A DNA stretch of 64,000 nt from Streptomyces tendae. GTDB taxonomy: Bacteria > Actinomycetota > Actinomycetes > Streptomycetales > Streptomycetaceae. The position numbers were made by a program, and so were the translations under genes. Every line of letters begins with the position of its first letter. The first letter of the stretch is position 1. This document shows positions 36,122 through 45,269 of the stretch, in pieces. Below the pieces are notes generated by a model, which was given only the letters and a program-made list of their open reading frames with translations, was not told the origin of the DNA and searched no databases. The stretch spans positions 1,736,001 through 1,800,000 of the forward strand of contig NZ_CP043959.1 of the NCBI RefSeq assembly GCF_008632955.1, written 5' to 3'.

Positions 36122-37441
36122 CTACGCCCCCAGGACCCTCCGCAGGTAGTCGTTGCCGAACCGCCGTTCCGGATCCAGCCGTTGCCGAAGCGCGACGAAC
36201 TCCTCGAAACGCGGATACACCCGTGAGAGGTACTCCGCGTCCCGTGTGTGGATCTTCCCCCAATGGGGTCGCCCCTCGTGGGCGGTGAAGATCCGCTCGG
36301 CGGCGGTGAAGTACCGCTGGTACGGCGTGCCCTTGTACATGTGGACCGCGATGTAGGCGCTCTCCCGGCCGGACGCCGTGGACAGGACGATGTCGTCGGC
36401 CGGCGCGGTGCGTACCTCGACGGGGAAGCTGATCCGCAGCCGGGACCGGTCGACCATCGTCCTCAGTTCCCGCAGCGTCTCCACGAGCGCCTCGCGCGGG
36501 ACGGCGTACTCCATCTCCACGAAGCGCACCCGGCGCGGGGAGGTGAACACCTTGTAGGGGATGTCGGTGTACGTCCGCGCGGACAGCGCCCGGCTGGAGA
36601 TCTGCGCGACGGCCGGAATGCTCAACGGCGCGGCGCGGCCGACCCAGTTGGCCACCTGGAAGACGCCGTTGGAGAGGAACTCGTCCTCGAACCAGCCCCG
36701 CAGCGGCGGCACGGGGCGCTCGGGGCCCGCACTGCGGTTGTTGCGCTTGGTGTTGGTGTTGCCGGTGTGCGGGAACCAGTAGAACTCGAAGTGCTCGTTC
36801 TCGGCGTGCAGCGCGTCGAACTCGGCGCACACACGGTCGAACGTCATGGGCTCCTCGCGCGCGGTGAGCAGGAAGAGCGGCTCCACGGCGAAGGTGACCG
36901 CGGTGACGACGCCGAGGGCGCCGAGGCCGATCCGGGCGGCGGCGAAGACGTCCGGGTTCTCCTGCCCGGAGCAGGTGAGCACCGAGCCGTCGGCGGTGAC
37001 CAGTTCCAGACCCTTGATCTGGGCGGCGAGGGAGGCGGAGTCGCGACCGGTGCCGTGGGTGCCGGTACTGGTGGCGCCGGAGACCGTCTGCTCCATGATG
37101 TCGCCCATGTTGGTCAGCGACAGGCCCTCCCGCGCGAGGGCCACGTTGAGCCGCTTCAGCGGGGTGCCCGCCTCGACCGTGACGGTGCCCGCCTCGCGGT
37201 CGATGCTCCGGATCCCCGTCAGCAGCTCAGGGCGGATCATCAGGCCGTCGGTGGCGGCTATGGAGGTGAAGGAGTGGCCGGTGCCGACCGCCTTCACCGG
37301 CATCCCGTCCTCGGCGGCCCGGCGCACGGCGGCGGCCAGCTCGTCGACGGAGGCAGGCGTGACCTCCCGGGCGGGCCGGACGGAGACGGTGCCTCCCCAG
37401 TTACGCCACGTGCGGTTCCTCGTGCTCGTCGTGCTGCCCAA
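36122..37441 (-). CDS. FAD-linked sugar-1,4-lactone oxidase (D-arabinono-1,4-lactone oxidase/alditol oxidase family)
   Basis: A 439-residue VAO-family flavoprotein. The FAD-binding half shows VGTGHSFTSIAATDG (about 51-65), whose His is the covalent flavin site in this family, and GDIMEQTVSGATSTGTHGTG. The C-terminal ALO-type cap has the HWGK motif (GRPHWGKIHT) and ends RLDPERRFGNDYLRRVLG. Such enzymes oxidise aldono-lactones, L-gulono-lactone or alditols with oxygen. The start is TTG 37441: it has a perfect GGGGAGG six bases upstream and lies 41 bases inside the preceding MFS gene, so the pair is translationally coupled. No other start in the conserved N-terminus is available. Confidence 0.85.
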   Translation of the reverse strand: MGSTTSTRNRTWRNWGGTVSVRPAREVTPASVDELAAAVRRAAEDGMPVKAVGTGHSFTSIAATDGLMIRPELLTGIRSIDREAGTVTVEAGTPLKRLNVALAREGLSLTNMGDIMEQTVSGATSTGTHGTGRDSASLAAQIKGLELVTADGSVLTCSGQENPDVFAAARIGLGALGVVTAVTFAVEPLFLLTAREEPMTFDRVCAEFDALHAENEHFEFYWFPHTGNTNTKRNNRSAGPERPVPPLRGWFEDEFLSNGVFQVANWVGRAAPLSIPAVAQISSRALSARTYTDIPYKVFTSPRRVRFVEMEYAVPREALVETLRELRTMVDRSRLRISFPVEVRTAPADDIVLSTASGRESAYIAVHMYKGTPYQRYFTAAERIFTAHEGRPHWGKIHTRDAEYLSRVYPRFEEFVALRQRLDPERRFGNDYLRRVLGA

Positions 37442-38639
37442 CGAAGCCTCCCCGACCCGGTGCCGGCCGCTCGAGCCGGCGGTACCCGAGGAAACCGACC
37501 GCGACCGCGACGGCCCCGGCCACCGCCGGAACCCCGTACCCGGCGCGCGCCCCGGCCGCGTCGATCACCCAGCCGCCCACGGAGGAACCGAGGGCGACCC
37601 CGACCGCGAGCCCGGTGCTCACCCAGGTCATGCCCTCGGTGAGCTGCGCGCGTGGTACGTGCTCTTCGATGAGGGACATGGTCGTGATCATCGTGGGAGC
37701 GATGGACAGACCCGCAACGAACAGCGCCACGGCCAGAAACGGCAAGTTCCCGACCAGTAGGAGTGGGATCATACTCACGGCCATGGCGCAAACACCCAGC
37801 AACCACCGACGTTCCGGTGCTCCCGCGAAGTGCAGCAGCCCGAACACCAGCCCGGCCACGCAGGAACCGAGGGCGTACGCGGCGAGCACCACGCTGGCCG
37901 CGGCCTTCTGCCCCTCCTCCTCGGCGAAGGCCACCGTGACCACGTCGACCGCGCCGAAGATCGTGCCCGTCGCCGCGAAGGTCGCGACCAGCACCTGAAG
38001 ACCCCGCGACCGCAGCGCCGAGCCGCCGCCCTGCTGCTCGCGGGGGTGCGGCTCGGGCTCGGTGGCGCGCTGGGCGGTCAGCCAGAAGACGCCCACCGCG
38101 AGGAAGCAGGCCGCCAGCAGCGGGCCGGCCTCCGGGAACCAGGCCGTGGACAGGCCGATGGAGACGATCGGGCCGACGATGAAGCAGACCTCGTCCACCA
38201 CCGACTCGAACGAGTACGCGGTGTGCAGCTGGGGCGTGCCCCGGTAGAGGGCGGCCCAGCGCGCCCGGACCATGGCGCCCAGACTGGGTACGCAGCCGAT
38301 CCCGACGCACGCGACGAAAAGCACCCACTCCGGCCAGCCGTAGTGCGCGGCGAACAGCAGCACCGCCGCCGCGGACAGCGAGAGGAGCGTGGCCGGGCGC
38401 AGCACTCGGCGCTGGCCGTACCGGTCCACCAGGCGCGACACCTGCGGGCCCGCCAGCGCGGCGGAGAGCGCGATGGTGGCCGAGAGGGCACCGGCCAGGC
38501 CGTACCGGCCGGTCACCTGGGAGATCATCGTGACCACGCCGATGCCCATCATCGACAAAGGCATCCGGCCGAGGAACCCCGCGGCGGAGAAGGCCCGGCT
38601 GCCGGGGGCGGCGAACAGGGCGCGATAGGGGCTGGGCAC
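37401..38639 (-). CDS. MFS transporter, 12 helices
   Basis: A 412-residue major facilitator. GTG 38639 is preceded by GGAGACCCC. The N-terminal half has the MFS loop [15 protein letters not shown] after helix 2, and the second half repeats the fold around [17 protein letters not shown]. The short His/Glu-rich tail [10 protein letters not shown] lies in the overlap with the lactone oxidase gene. Substrate is unknown; similarity is to drug- or metabolite-efflux type MFS proteins. The promoter region carries a conspicuous 10-bp inverted repeat, suggesting local regulation by a repressor not encoded beside it. Confidence 0.85.
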   Translation of the reverse strand: MPSPYRALFAAPGSRAFSAAGFLGRMPLSMMGIGVVTMISQVTGRYGLAGALSATIALSAALAGPQVSRLVDRYGQRRVLRPATLLSLSAAAVLLFAAHYGWPEWVLFVACVGIGCVPSLGAMVRARWAALYRGTPQLHTAYSFESVVDEVCFIVGPIVSIGLSTAWFPEAGPLLAACFLAVGVFWLTAQRATEPEPHPREQQGGGSALRSRGLQVLVATFAATGTIFGAVDVVTVAFAEEEGQKAAASVVLAAYALGSCVAGLVFGLLHFAGAPERRWLLGVCAMAVSMIPLLLVGNLPFLAVALFVAGLSIAPTMITTMSLIEEHVPRAQLTEGMTWVSTGLAVGVALGSSVGGWVIDAAGARAGYGVPAVAGAVAVAVGFLGYRRLERPAPGRGGFVGQHDEHEEPHVA

Positions 38640-38655
38640 GGGGTCTCCGGAAGAT

Positions 38656-38690
38656 CAGTAAGGTGCTACCGCAGTCGATACAGCTTACTG
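38656..38690 (-). promoter_or_regulatory. Inverted repeat in the MFS promoter, probable operator
   Basis: CAGTAAGGTG (38656-38665) and CAGCTTACTG (38681-38690) are inverted repeats with one mismatch, separated by 15 bases. They lie 17-51 bases upstream of the GTG start, where an operator would overlap the promoter or ribosome binding site. Confidence 0.5.
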
Positions 38691-38786
38691 GCGGCGTCAC
38701 CCGCTTGCTCCGGTGATCTGCGGCACCTCCGGCGACACCCCCCGGGCCCCGTCCCGGCCGCCGGTGCCGGGTGGGAGGATCGAGAC

Positions 38787-39914
38787 ATGTCTGACGTGCT
38801 CGATGCCAGTCCCTACGACGCCCTGCTCCTGCTCTCCTTCGGCGGCCCGGAAGGCCCGGACGACGTGGTCCCGTTCCTGGAGAACGTGACACGCGGGCGG
38901 GGCATCCCCAAGGAACGCCTCAAGGAAGTCGGACAGCACTACTTCCTGTTCGGCGGGGTCAGCCCCATCAACGACCAGAACCGCGCCCTGCTCGACGCAC
39001 TGCGCAAGGACTTCGCCGAGCACGGCCTGGACCTGCCGGTCCACTGGGGCAACCGCAACTGGGCCCCGTACCTCACCGACACCCTGCGCGACATGGTGCG
39101 CGACGGCCGGCGCCGCATCCTGGTCCTCGCCACCAGCGCCTACGCCTCCTACTCCGGCTGCCGCCAGTACCGCGAGAACCTCGCCGACGCGCTGGCCACG
39201 CTGGAGAAGGAGGGACTGGAACTGCCGAAGATCGACAAGCTGCGCCACTACTTCAACCACCCCGGCTTCGTCGAGCCCATGGTCGACGGGGTGATCCGGT
39301 CGCTCGCCGATCTCCCCGAGAACGTCCGGGACGGCGCGCACATCGCCTTCTGCACCCACTCCATCCCCAACGCGGCCGCGGACACCTCGGGCCCGGTCGA
39401 GGCACACGGCGACGGCGGGGCGTACGTCGCCCAGCACCTGGACGTGGCCCGGCTGATCGCCGACGCCGTCCGTGAGCGCACCGGCGTGGACCACCCCTGG
39501 CAGCTCGTCTACCAGTCCCGCTCCGGCGCCCCGCACATCCCGTGGCTGGAGCCCGACATCTGCGACCACCTCGAAGAGCGGCACGCCGCCGGGGTCCCGG
39601 CCGTGGTGATGGCGCCCATCGGTTTCGTCTCCGACCACATGGAGGTCCTCTACGACCTCGACACCGAGGCCACGGCCAAGGCGGCGGAACTGGGCCTGCC
39701 GGTGCGGCGCTCCGCGACCGTCGGCGACGACCCCCGGTTCGCCGCGGCCGTCCGTGAGCTGATCCTGGAGCGCGCCGCCACCGAGAGCGGGCGGCAGATC
39801 ACCCCGTGCGCCCTGGGCGCGCTGGGCGCCAGCCACGACCTGTGCCCGGTGGGCTGCTGCCCGGCCCGCGCCCCGCGCCCCGCCGCCGCGGGTGCCGACA
39901 GCCCCTACGCCTGA
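38787..39914 (+). CDS. hemH: Ferrochelatase (coproporphyrin-type, [2Fe-2S]-containing)
   Basis: A 375-residue iron chelatase of heme synthesis (CpfC in the coproporphyrin-dependent nomenclature used for Gram-positives). It begins [20 protein letters not shown]. The catalytic His is in AFCTHSIP, and the glutamate region is [14 protein letters not shown]-terminal Cys341, Cys353, Cys357 and Cys358 ([13 protein letters not shown]) and Cys in [10 protein letters not shown] can hold the [2Fe-2S] cluster typical of actinobacterial enzymes. ATG 38787 has GGGAGGATCG upstream. The inositol-monophosphatase gene begins 9 bases after the stop, so both were probably one operon. Confidence 0.93.
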   Translation: MSDVLDASPYDALLLLSFGGPEGPDDVVPFLENVTRGRGIPKERLKEVGQHYFLFGGVSPINDQNRALLDALRKDFAEHGLDLPVHWGNRNWAPYLTDTLRDMVRDGRRRILVLATSAYASYSGCRQYRENLADALATLEKEGLELPKIDKLRHYFNHPGFVEPMVDGVIRSLADLPENVRDGAHIAFCTHSIPNAAADTSGPVEAHGDGGAYVAQHLDVARLIADAVRERTGVDHPWQLVYQSRSGAPHIPWLEPDICDHLEERHAAGVPAVVMAPIGFVSDHMEVLYDLDTEATAKAAELGLPVRRSATVGDDPRFAAAVRELILERAATESGRQITPCALGALGASHDLCPVGCCPARAPRPAAAGADSPYA

Positions 39915-39922
39915 GGAGCCCC

Positions 39923-40672
39923 GTGACCGACCCCCTGCACGCGGAACTGCTGGAGCTGGCCCGGGAGGCCGCCCGGCGCGCGGGTGAGCTGCTGCGCGAC
40001 GGCCGTCCGGCCGACCTCGCGGTCGCCGCCACCAAGTCCAGCGCGGTCGACGTCGTCACCGAGATGGACATCGCCGCGGAGAAGCTGATCACCGGGCTGA
40101 TCGCCGAGCGCCGCCCGGAGGACGGCATCCTCGGCGAGGAGGGTGCCTCCACGGCCGGCAGCAGCGGCGTCCGCTGGGTCGTCGACCCCCTCGACGGCAC
40201 GGTGAACTACCTGTACGGGCTGCCGACCTGGGCCGTCTCGATCGCGGCCGAGCAGGACGGGGTCACCGTGGCCGGCGCGGTGTTCGCCCCCATGCGCGGC
40301 GAGGCGTACCACGCGGTGCTGGGGGGCGGGGCCTGGGGCACGGGGGCCTGGGAGGGCGAGCGGCGCCTGGCCTGCCGGCCGTCGCCGCCGCTGGACCAGG
40401 CGCTGGTCTCCACCGGCTTCAACTACGTCGCGGAGGTCCGCGACCACCAGGCCGAGGTGGCGCGCCGGCTGATCCCGCTCGTGCGGGACATCCGGCGCGG
40501 CGGCTCGGCGGCGATCGACCTGTGCGACGTGGCCGCGGGCCGGCTGGACGGCTACTTCGAGCGCGGGCTGCACCCGTGGGACCTCGCCGCGGGCGACCTG
40601 ATAGCGCGGGAGGCGGGCGCCCGCACCGGCGGCCGCCACCCCGGCAGCCCGCCGTCCGGCGACCTCGCGGTT
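39923..40672 (+). pseudogene. Inositol monophosphatase family gene, 3'-truncated
   Basis: GTG 39923 (GAGGAG upstream) starts a normal IMPase reading frame. It has the motifs GEEGAST (metal-binding Glu), WVVDPLDGTVNY (DPLDGT) and GGSAAIDLCDVAAGRLDGYFE with HPWDLAAGDLIAREAG, the complete catalytic set. Similarity stops after PPSGDLAV, about 250 residues in. From there the frame reads through the antisense of an ABC permease gene to a stop at 41707, giving a 594-residue chimera that cannot be a normal product. The final 15-25 residues of the family are missing. Activity is possible but the foreign tail makes it doubtful. The lost end coincides exactly with the end of the permease gene on the other strand. 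Confidence 0.85.
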
Positions 40673-40675
40673 GGC
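40668..40675. other. Rearrangement junction joining two truncated genes
   Basis: To the left the sequence encodes the inositol-monophosphatase C-terminus up to GDLAV. To the right, on the other strand, an ABC permease up to TSGGLGTAN. GTT at 40670-40672 fits either side, a 3-base ambiguity. Neither protein can be completed across it. Confidence 0.8.
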
Positions 40676-41455
40676 GGTGCCCAGACCGCCGGACGTGAGG
40701 GTGAAGACCGCGTCGAAGTTCTGCACGATGTAGATCGAGCCGAGCAGCGCGCCCAGTTCGAGGTAGCGGCGCAGGTGCGGCAGGGTGATGTGCACGAAGA
40801 TCTGCCAGTCGCTCGCGCCGTCGACGCGGGCCGCCTCGATCTGCTGCTGGTCCCTGCTCTGCAGTCCGGCGAGCAGGATGAGCATCATGAACGGCGTCCA
40901 CTGCCACACCAGTGCCGCCTGCACGGCGAGCAGCGGGGTGCCGGAGATCCAGTCGGGCTGGGGGCCGCCGACGTAGTGCAGCAGGCCGTTGAGCAGGCCG
41001 TACTCGGGGTTGTAGAGGACGTGCTTCCACAGCAGGGCGGCGGCGACCGGCACCACCAGGAACGGCGCGATGAGCAGGGTGCGCACGATGCCCCGGCCGC
41101 GGAACCTCCGGTCCAGGAGCAGCGCGAGGAGCAGTCCGAGCACCAGGCTGGCCAGCACCACCCCCACGGTGAGCAGGACGGTCGTCCAGACCGACTTGCG
41201 CAGCGCCGGATCGGTCAGCACCTCCTGGTAGTTGGCGAAGCCGGCGAAGTGACGGGCGTCCGGGTAGAGGGAGTTCCAGTCGAGGAAGGAGATCACCAGG
41301 GTCGCCACGAACGGCAGCTGGGTGACCACGATCATGAAGATCAGGGCGGGCAGCAGCGGGGCGCGGGTGGCCCAGGCGCGCAGCCGGGCGGAGGACCGGC
41401 GGGGTGCTGCGGATGTCTGCGGTGCGGCCGGAGGGGCCGTGGTCGTGGCGGTCAT
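40672..41455 (-). pseudogene. ABC sugar permease (MalF/SmoF type), 3'-truncated
   Basis: ATG 41455 overlaps the solute-binding gene stop. The product begins MTATTTAPPAAPQT and then shows five of the six expected membrane segments, first LLPALIFMIVVTQLPFVATLVISFL. It has the EAA-type loop EAARVDGASDWQIFVHITLPHLRRYLE for contact with the ATPase. Similarity ends at FTLTSGGLGTAN, after about 260 residues, where family members continue with a further helix of about 45-50 residues. Beyond this, the frame runs antisense through the IMPase gene to 39905. The second permease, the ATPase and catabolic genes expected after it are absent. The transporter is therefore very unlikely to function from this locus. 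Confidence 0.85.
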
Positions 41456-42822
41456 CGTCCCTCGTACTCCTCGGCGATCTCTTCTGCGAGCTGCTGGGAC
41501 TTCCTCAGGGCCGCGTCGACGGACTGGCGTCCGGCGATGGCCGCGCTGATCTCCTGGGAGACCTTGGTGCCGAGATCCGTGAACTCGGGGATGCCGACGA
41601 ACTGGATGCCGGGTGCGGGCCGGGGCTGCACACCGGGGTCGTCGGGCCTGGCCCCTTCGATGGCCTGCCTGGTCGTCTCCTGGAAGGCGGCGGCCTCCGC
41701 GCGGTAGTCGGGGTGGGCGTAGGTGGAGGCGCGCTTGCCGGCGGGGACGTTGGACCAGCCGATCTCCTCGCCGACCAGCTCCTCGTACTCCTTGCTGGAC
41801 GCCCAGGAGACGAACTTCCAGGCGTTGTCCGGGTTGCGGGAGGCGTCCTGGATGCCCCAGGCCCAGGTGTAGAGCCAGCCGGAGGACTCGGTCTTCTCCA
41901 CGGGCGCCGGCGCGTAGCCGATCTTGCCCTTGACGGGGGAGCCCGAGGCCTCGAGGGAGCCGGCCGCGGACGTGGCGTCGTACCACATGGCGACCTTGCC
42001 CTGGGTCATGTTGTTCAGGCACTCGGCGAAACCGGCCTGGGGCGCGCCGGACTCGCCGTGCTCGCGGACCAGGCCGACGTAGAAGTTGACCGCCTGCTTC
42101 CACTCGGGGGAGTCGAGCCGCGCCTTCCAGTCCTTGTCGAACCAGGTGCCGCCGAAGGTGTTCACCACGGTGGTCAGCGGCGCCATCACCTCGCCCCAGC
42201 CGGGCAGGCCGCGCAGGCAGATGCCCTTCATGCCGGGCTCGGCGCCGTCCAGCCGGGCGGCGAGGTCGGCGACCTGCTGCCAGGTGGGTTTGGCGGGCAT
42301 CGTCAGGCCCTTCGCCGCGAAGACGTCCTTGCGGTACATCAGGAACGACGACTCGCCGTAGAAGGGCTGGCCGTAGAGCTTGCCGTCGTCGCCGGTGAGG
42401 GACTGCCGCATCGGCTTGAGGACGTCCTGCTCGTCGTAGCCGGGATCCTTCTTCACGTACGAGTCCATCTCGTGCAGCCAGCCGTTGCGGGCGTAGATGG
42501 GGATCTCGTAGTTGGAGAGGGTGGCGACGTCGTACTGGCCGGCCTGGTTGGCGAAGTCCTGGCTGATCTTGTCGCGGACGTCGTTCTCCGGCAGCACGGT
42601 GAAGTTCACCTTGATGCCGGTCTCCTTGGTGAAGTGGGCGGCGGTCAGCTTCTGCAGCTCGACCATCTGCGTGTTGTTCACCATCAGGACGTTGATGGCG
42701 TCACCGCCGGATCCGGCCCCGCCCGCTCCGACCCAGCAGCCGGAGAGCAGCGGGGCGATCAGCGTCCCTGCGGCGGCCGCGGCGAGTGTGGCTCGCGGCC
42801 TCCGTCGGCTCTGGGTTCGCAT
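41452..42822 (-). CDS. ABC transporter sugar/polyol-binding lipoprotein
   Basis: A 456-residue extracellular solute-binding protein (family 1, resembling sorbitol/mannitol binders of the SmoE type). The lipoprotein signal is MRTQSRRRPRATLAAAAAGT.. with lipobox LLSGC; Cys29 would be lipidated. The mature part starts at DAINVLMVNNTQMVELQKL and contains LPGWGEVMAPLTTVVNTFGG and QGKVAMWYDATSAAGS, typical of polyol binders. ATG 42822 has CCAGGAGCG upstream; the longer frame from 42861 lacks it. It forms an operon with the broken permease gene downstream, probably under the DeoR-type regulator upstream. Without the complete permeases its role at this locus is doubtful. Confidence 0.88.
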   Translation of the reverse strand: MRTQSRRRPRATLAAAAAGTLIAPLLSGCWVGAGGAGSGGDAINVLMVNNTQMVELQKLTAAHFTKETGIKVNFTVLPENDVRDKISQDFANQAGQYDVATLSNYEIPIYARNGWLHEMDSYVKKDPGYDEQDVLKPMRQSLTGDDGKLYGQPFYGESSFLMYRKDVFAAKGLTMPAKPTWQQVADLAARLDGAEPGMKGICLRGLPGWGEVMAPLTTVVNTFGGTWFDKDWKARLDSPEWKQAVNFYVGLVREHGESGAPQAGFAECLNNMTQGKVAMWYDATSAAGSLEASGSPVKGKIGYAPAPVEKTESSGWLYTWAWGIQDASRNPDNAWKFVSWASSKEYEELVGEEIGWSNVPAGKRASTYAHPDYRAEAAAFQETTRQAIEGARPDDPGVQPRPAPGIQFVGIPEFTDLGTKVSQEISAAIAGRQSVDAALRKSQQLAEEIAEEYEGR

Positions 42823-42973
42823 GGATCGCTCCTGGACGTATAGGGAGACAACGGGCGTCACCTGGCGTGGATCGGCCCCGGGGGGGGAGGTAACGGTGTG
42901 CGGTTCGGTGCGGAGGGGGCTGTGCGGTGCTGAGCGGGGCTGAGGAGGGTCGAACCGAGCTGAGCTGTGTTGC

Positions 42974-43744
42974 CTACACCCGGACGACCTGGGGTCCCAG
43001 CAGGGAGTAGCGGTGGGCCTCGGACGCCGGGAGCAGGGTGCTCGTCACGATCGCCTCCAGCGCGCCGACCTCGGCGAACCGGCAGAAGCTGACCGCCCCG
43101 AACTTGGTGTGGACGCCCGCGAACACCACCCGGCGGGCGGCCCGCACCGCCTGCGCCTTGACCTCGCCCACCGCCGGGTCGGGCGTGGTCAGGCCGTGTT
43201 CGCGGGAGATCCCGTTGGCGCCGATGAACGCCAGGTCGATGACGAAGCCGGAGAGCATCTTCGTCGTCCAGTGGTCGACGGTGGCGAGCGTGCCGGAGCG
43301 GACGCGTCCGCCGAGCAGCAGGACGGAGGCGTTGCCGTTCTCCGCGAGTGCGCCCGCGACCGGCAGGGAGGCGGTGACCACGGTGAGCGGCCGGTCGGCG
43401 GGCAGGGCCTCGGCGATGAGCTGCGGGGTGAAACCCTCGTCGACGAAGACCGTCTCGGCGTCCCCGAGCAGTTCGGCCGCGGCGGCCGCGACCCTGCGCT
43501 TCTCGGGGACGTGACTGGTGGCGCGGAAGGCGAGCGTCGTCTCGAAGCCGGCGCTCTCCACGGGGTAGGCGCCGCCGTGGGTACGGCGCACCAGTCCGTG
43601 GTCCTCCAGGGCGCGCAGGTCCCGGCGCACGGTCTCCTTGGCCACGCCCAGGTCGGCGGCGAGCGCGGTCACGTCGACCGAGCCGGTGGCGCGTGCCACC
43701 CGCACGATCTCCCGTTGGCGCTCCTCGGCCGTCCTGGTGCCCAT
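42974..43744 (-). CDS. DeoR-family sugar-phosphate-responsive repressor
   Basis: A 256-residue regulator. N-terminal winged helix: ERQREIVRVARATGSVDVTALAADLGVAKETVRRDLRALEDHGLVRRTHGGAYPV (residues about 8-62, the classic DeoR signature ending in THGGA). The C-terminal DeoR sugar-phosphate isomerase-like fold has VFVDEGFTP, VVTASLPVAGALAE, LLGGRVR and IGANGISREHGLTTPDP. ATG 43744 follows GCAGGGG. It is upstream of, and in line with, the solute-binding gene 151 bases away, so it is the probable regulator of the truncated transport operon. Confidence 0.88.
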   Translation of the reverse strand: MGTRTAEERQREIVRVARATGSVDVTALAADLGVAKETVRRDLRALEDHGLVRRTHGGAYPVESAGFETTLAFRATSHVPEKRRVAAAAAELLGDAETVFVDEGFTPQLIAEALPADRPLTVVTASLPVAGALAENGNASVLLLGGRVRSGTLATVDHWTTKMLSGFVIDLAFIGANGISREHGLTTPDPAVGEVKAQAVRAARRVVFAGVHTKFGAVSFCRFAEVGALEAIVTSTLLPASEAHRYSLLGPQVVRV

Positions 43745-44415
43745 GGCCGTACCCCTGCTTCCTGATCTCGCCGGTCCGCTGCCCGTTCGGGCCCGGTGTG
43801 GGTCCTTGCAGGAAGTTGTACAGCGGGCGCGGGGTGCTGACCAGGTCTGTTGCGTGTCCGTTGCTGCCCGGTTGTGCCCGGTCGGGTGGGTGGGTGTCCG
43901 GCTCGGACCTGGGTGGGGGTGAGAGCGGGCGGGGCGGGTGCCCGGTTGCCGGTCCGCGCACGCCCGTTTCCCGCCCGCACGCCCTCACGGGGGGCACGTT
44001 TTCCGCCGCCGCACGGTGCTGTTCTCGGGCCCGCCGACAAGGTGTCGTCTGCGCCCACCCGTGCCCGCAGGGGGCGGGGTGTTGGCGCCCCGGCCTCGTG
44101 CGCCCGGAGGCGCGCTGGGCGGTAGCGCGCCTTCAGGGGCGGGGGGAACTGCGCGACCGGCCACGGACGGCCCGCACCCGGCGTGGGACTGCGCCCCCGC
44201 GCGGTGCTGTTGTCAGGGGAGCCGACAGGTGCCGTCTGCGCCCACCCGTGCCGCCCTGCGGCACGACTGCCCGCAGGGGCGGGGTTGGCGCCCCGGCCTC
44301 GTGCGCCCGGAGGCGCGCTGGGTGGTAGCGCGCCTTCAGGGGCGCGGGGAACTGCGCGACCGGCCACGGACGGCCCGCACCCGGCGTAGGACCGTGCCCG
44401 GCAGCCCCTTGGCCG
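43745..44415. other. 671-bp intergenic block with tandem repeats, no supported gene
   Basis: All frames are open here because of extreme GC content but encode repetitive Arg/Pro/Ala/Gly sequence and share the frames of the repeat units; none has a domain. The left third must carry the DeoR promoter, and the rest is filled by two tandem copies of a repeat annotated separately. Confidence 0.6.
44010..44391. repeat. Two tandem copies of a ~190-bp intergenic repeat
   Basis: Copy A (44010-44188) and copy B (44200-44391) start with CGC(A/G)CGGTGCTGTT and end with CCGCACCCGGCGT(G/A)GGA. Their last about 105 bases (44082-44184 and 44284-44388) are nearly identical, including CGCCTTCAGGGGCG and GGGGAACTGCGCGACCGGCC. 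Copy B has an extra CCTGCGGCACGACTGCCCG-like insertion. A third, shorter inverted copy of the core lies at 60079-60127. Confidence 0.85.
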
Positions 44416-45225
44416 TCAGTGGGGCCAGATGGGAGGGTCCGTCACGAAGTGGCCGCCCAGGCGCGCGTGCGCCGGGTTCGCCGGATCGAGCTCCCCCTGC
44501 TCGGCGATCAGCTTCTCCGCGTACGGCTCGGAGTCGTCCCGCGGCTCGTACCCCAGCGCCCGCGCCGACCCGAGGTCCCACCACAACCGCGTGTTCGCGG
44601 ACGACCCGTGCACCACGGTGTGCCCCACACCCTCCGCCGTCAGCGCCGCGTGGAACAGCCGGGCCCCGTCCGCCGGACTCATCCACACCGACAGCATCCG
44701 CACGCTCGTCGGCTCCGGGAAGCAGGACCCGATCCGCACGGAGACCGTCTCCACCCCGTGCTTGTCCCAGTACAGCTGGGCCAGGTCCTCGCCGAAGCAC
44801 TTGGAGAGTCCGTAGAAGGTGTCCGGCCGGCGCGGCGTGTCGACCGGGATCAGGGGGTCGTCGCCCTGCGGCCGGGGGGTGTAGCCGACGGCGTGGTTGG
44901 AGGAGGCGAAGACGATCCGGCGGACGCCCTCCTCCCGGGCGGCCTCGTACAGGTTGTAGGTGCCCTCGATGTTGGCCTTGAGGATCTTGTCGAAGGACGC
45001 CTCCAGCGAGATCCCCGCGAGGTGCACGATCGCGTCGACACCGCGGACCGCCTCGCGCACGGCATCCCGGTCGGCGAGGTCCGCGACGACCGCGTCGGGC
45101 TCGCCCTCGACCGGGAGCAGGTCGAACAGCCGCAGCTCGTAGCCGTAGCCGGGGAGCAGCCCCCGCATCAGCGTGCCGAGGCCGCCGGCGGCGCCGGTGA
45201 GCAGGACGGTGCGGGGAGCGGGCAT
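44416..45225 (-). CDS. NAD-dependent uronate dehydrogenase-like epimerase-fold protein
   Basis: A 269-residue extended-SDR protein. NAD motif GAAGGLG (11-17), VVADLADRDAV, VHLAGIS, catalytic Ser109 (FASSNHAVGYTP), Tyr138 and Lys142 (FYGLSK). The SNHAVGYTP and GSCFPEPTSVRMLSVWMSPAD segments are those of uronate dehydrogenases, which oxidise galacturonate and glucuronate to aldaro-lactones. ATG 45225 has AAGGAG upstream. It is divergent from a KdgD-type dehydratase gene, and both have TTGAC-N18-TAGCGT promoters. With pectate lyase and pectin methylesterase genes nearby, an oxidative galacturonate route is strongly suggested. Confidence 0.82.
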   Translation of the reverse strand: MPAPRTVLLTGAAGGLGTLMRGLLPGYGYELRLFDLLPVEGEPDAVVADLADRDAVREAVRGVDAIVHLAGISLEASFDKILKANIEGTYNLYEAAREEGVRRIVFASSNHAVGYTPRPQGDDPLIPVDTPRRPDTFYGLSKCFGEDLAQLYWDKHGVETVSVRIGSCFPEPTSVRMLSVWMSPADGARLFHAALTAEGVGHTVVHGSSANTRLWWDLGSARALGYEPRDDSEPYAEKLIAEQGELDPANPAHARLGGHFVTDPPIWPH

Positions 45226-45269
45226 CTGCGGGTCTCCTTGCGGCGCCGGCCGAACGGGCGAACATACAG

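Noticed and set aside
39806..41707. Reading the inositol-monophosphatase frame through to 41707 as a single 594-residue protein, and the permease frame on to 39905 as a 516-residue protein.
   Set aside because: Similarity stops at the same base in both; each tail is only the antisense of the other gene, so the frames are accidental fusions at a junction.
43669..44981. Overlapping open frames in the 43.7-44.4 kb gap on both strands.
   Set aside because: They consist of translations of the tandem repeat units and contain no domain or ribosome binding site.
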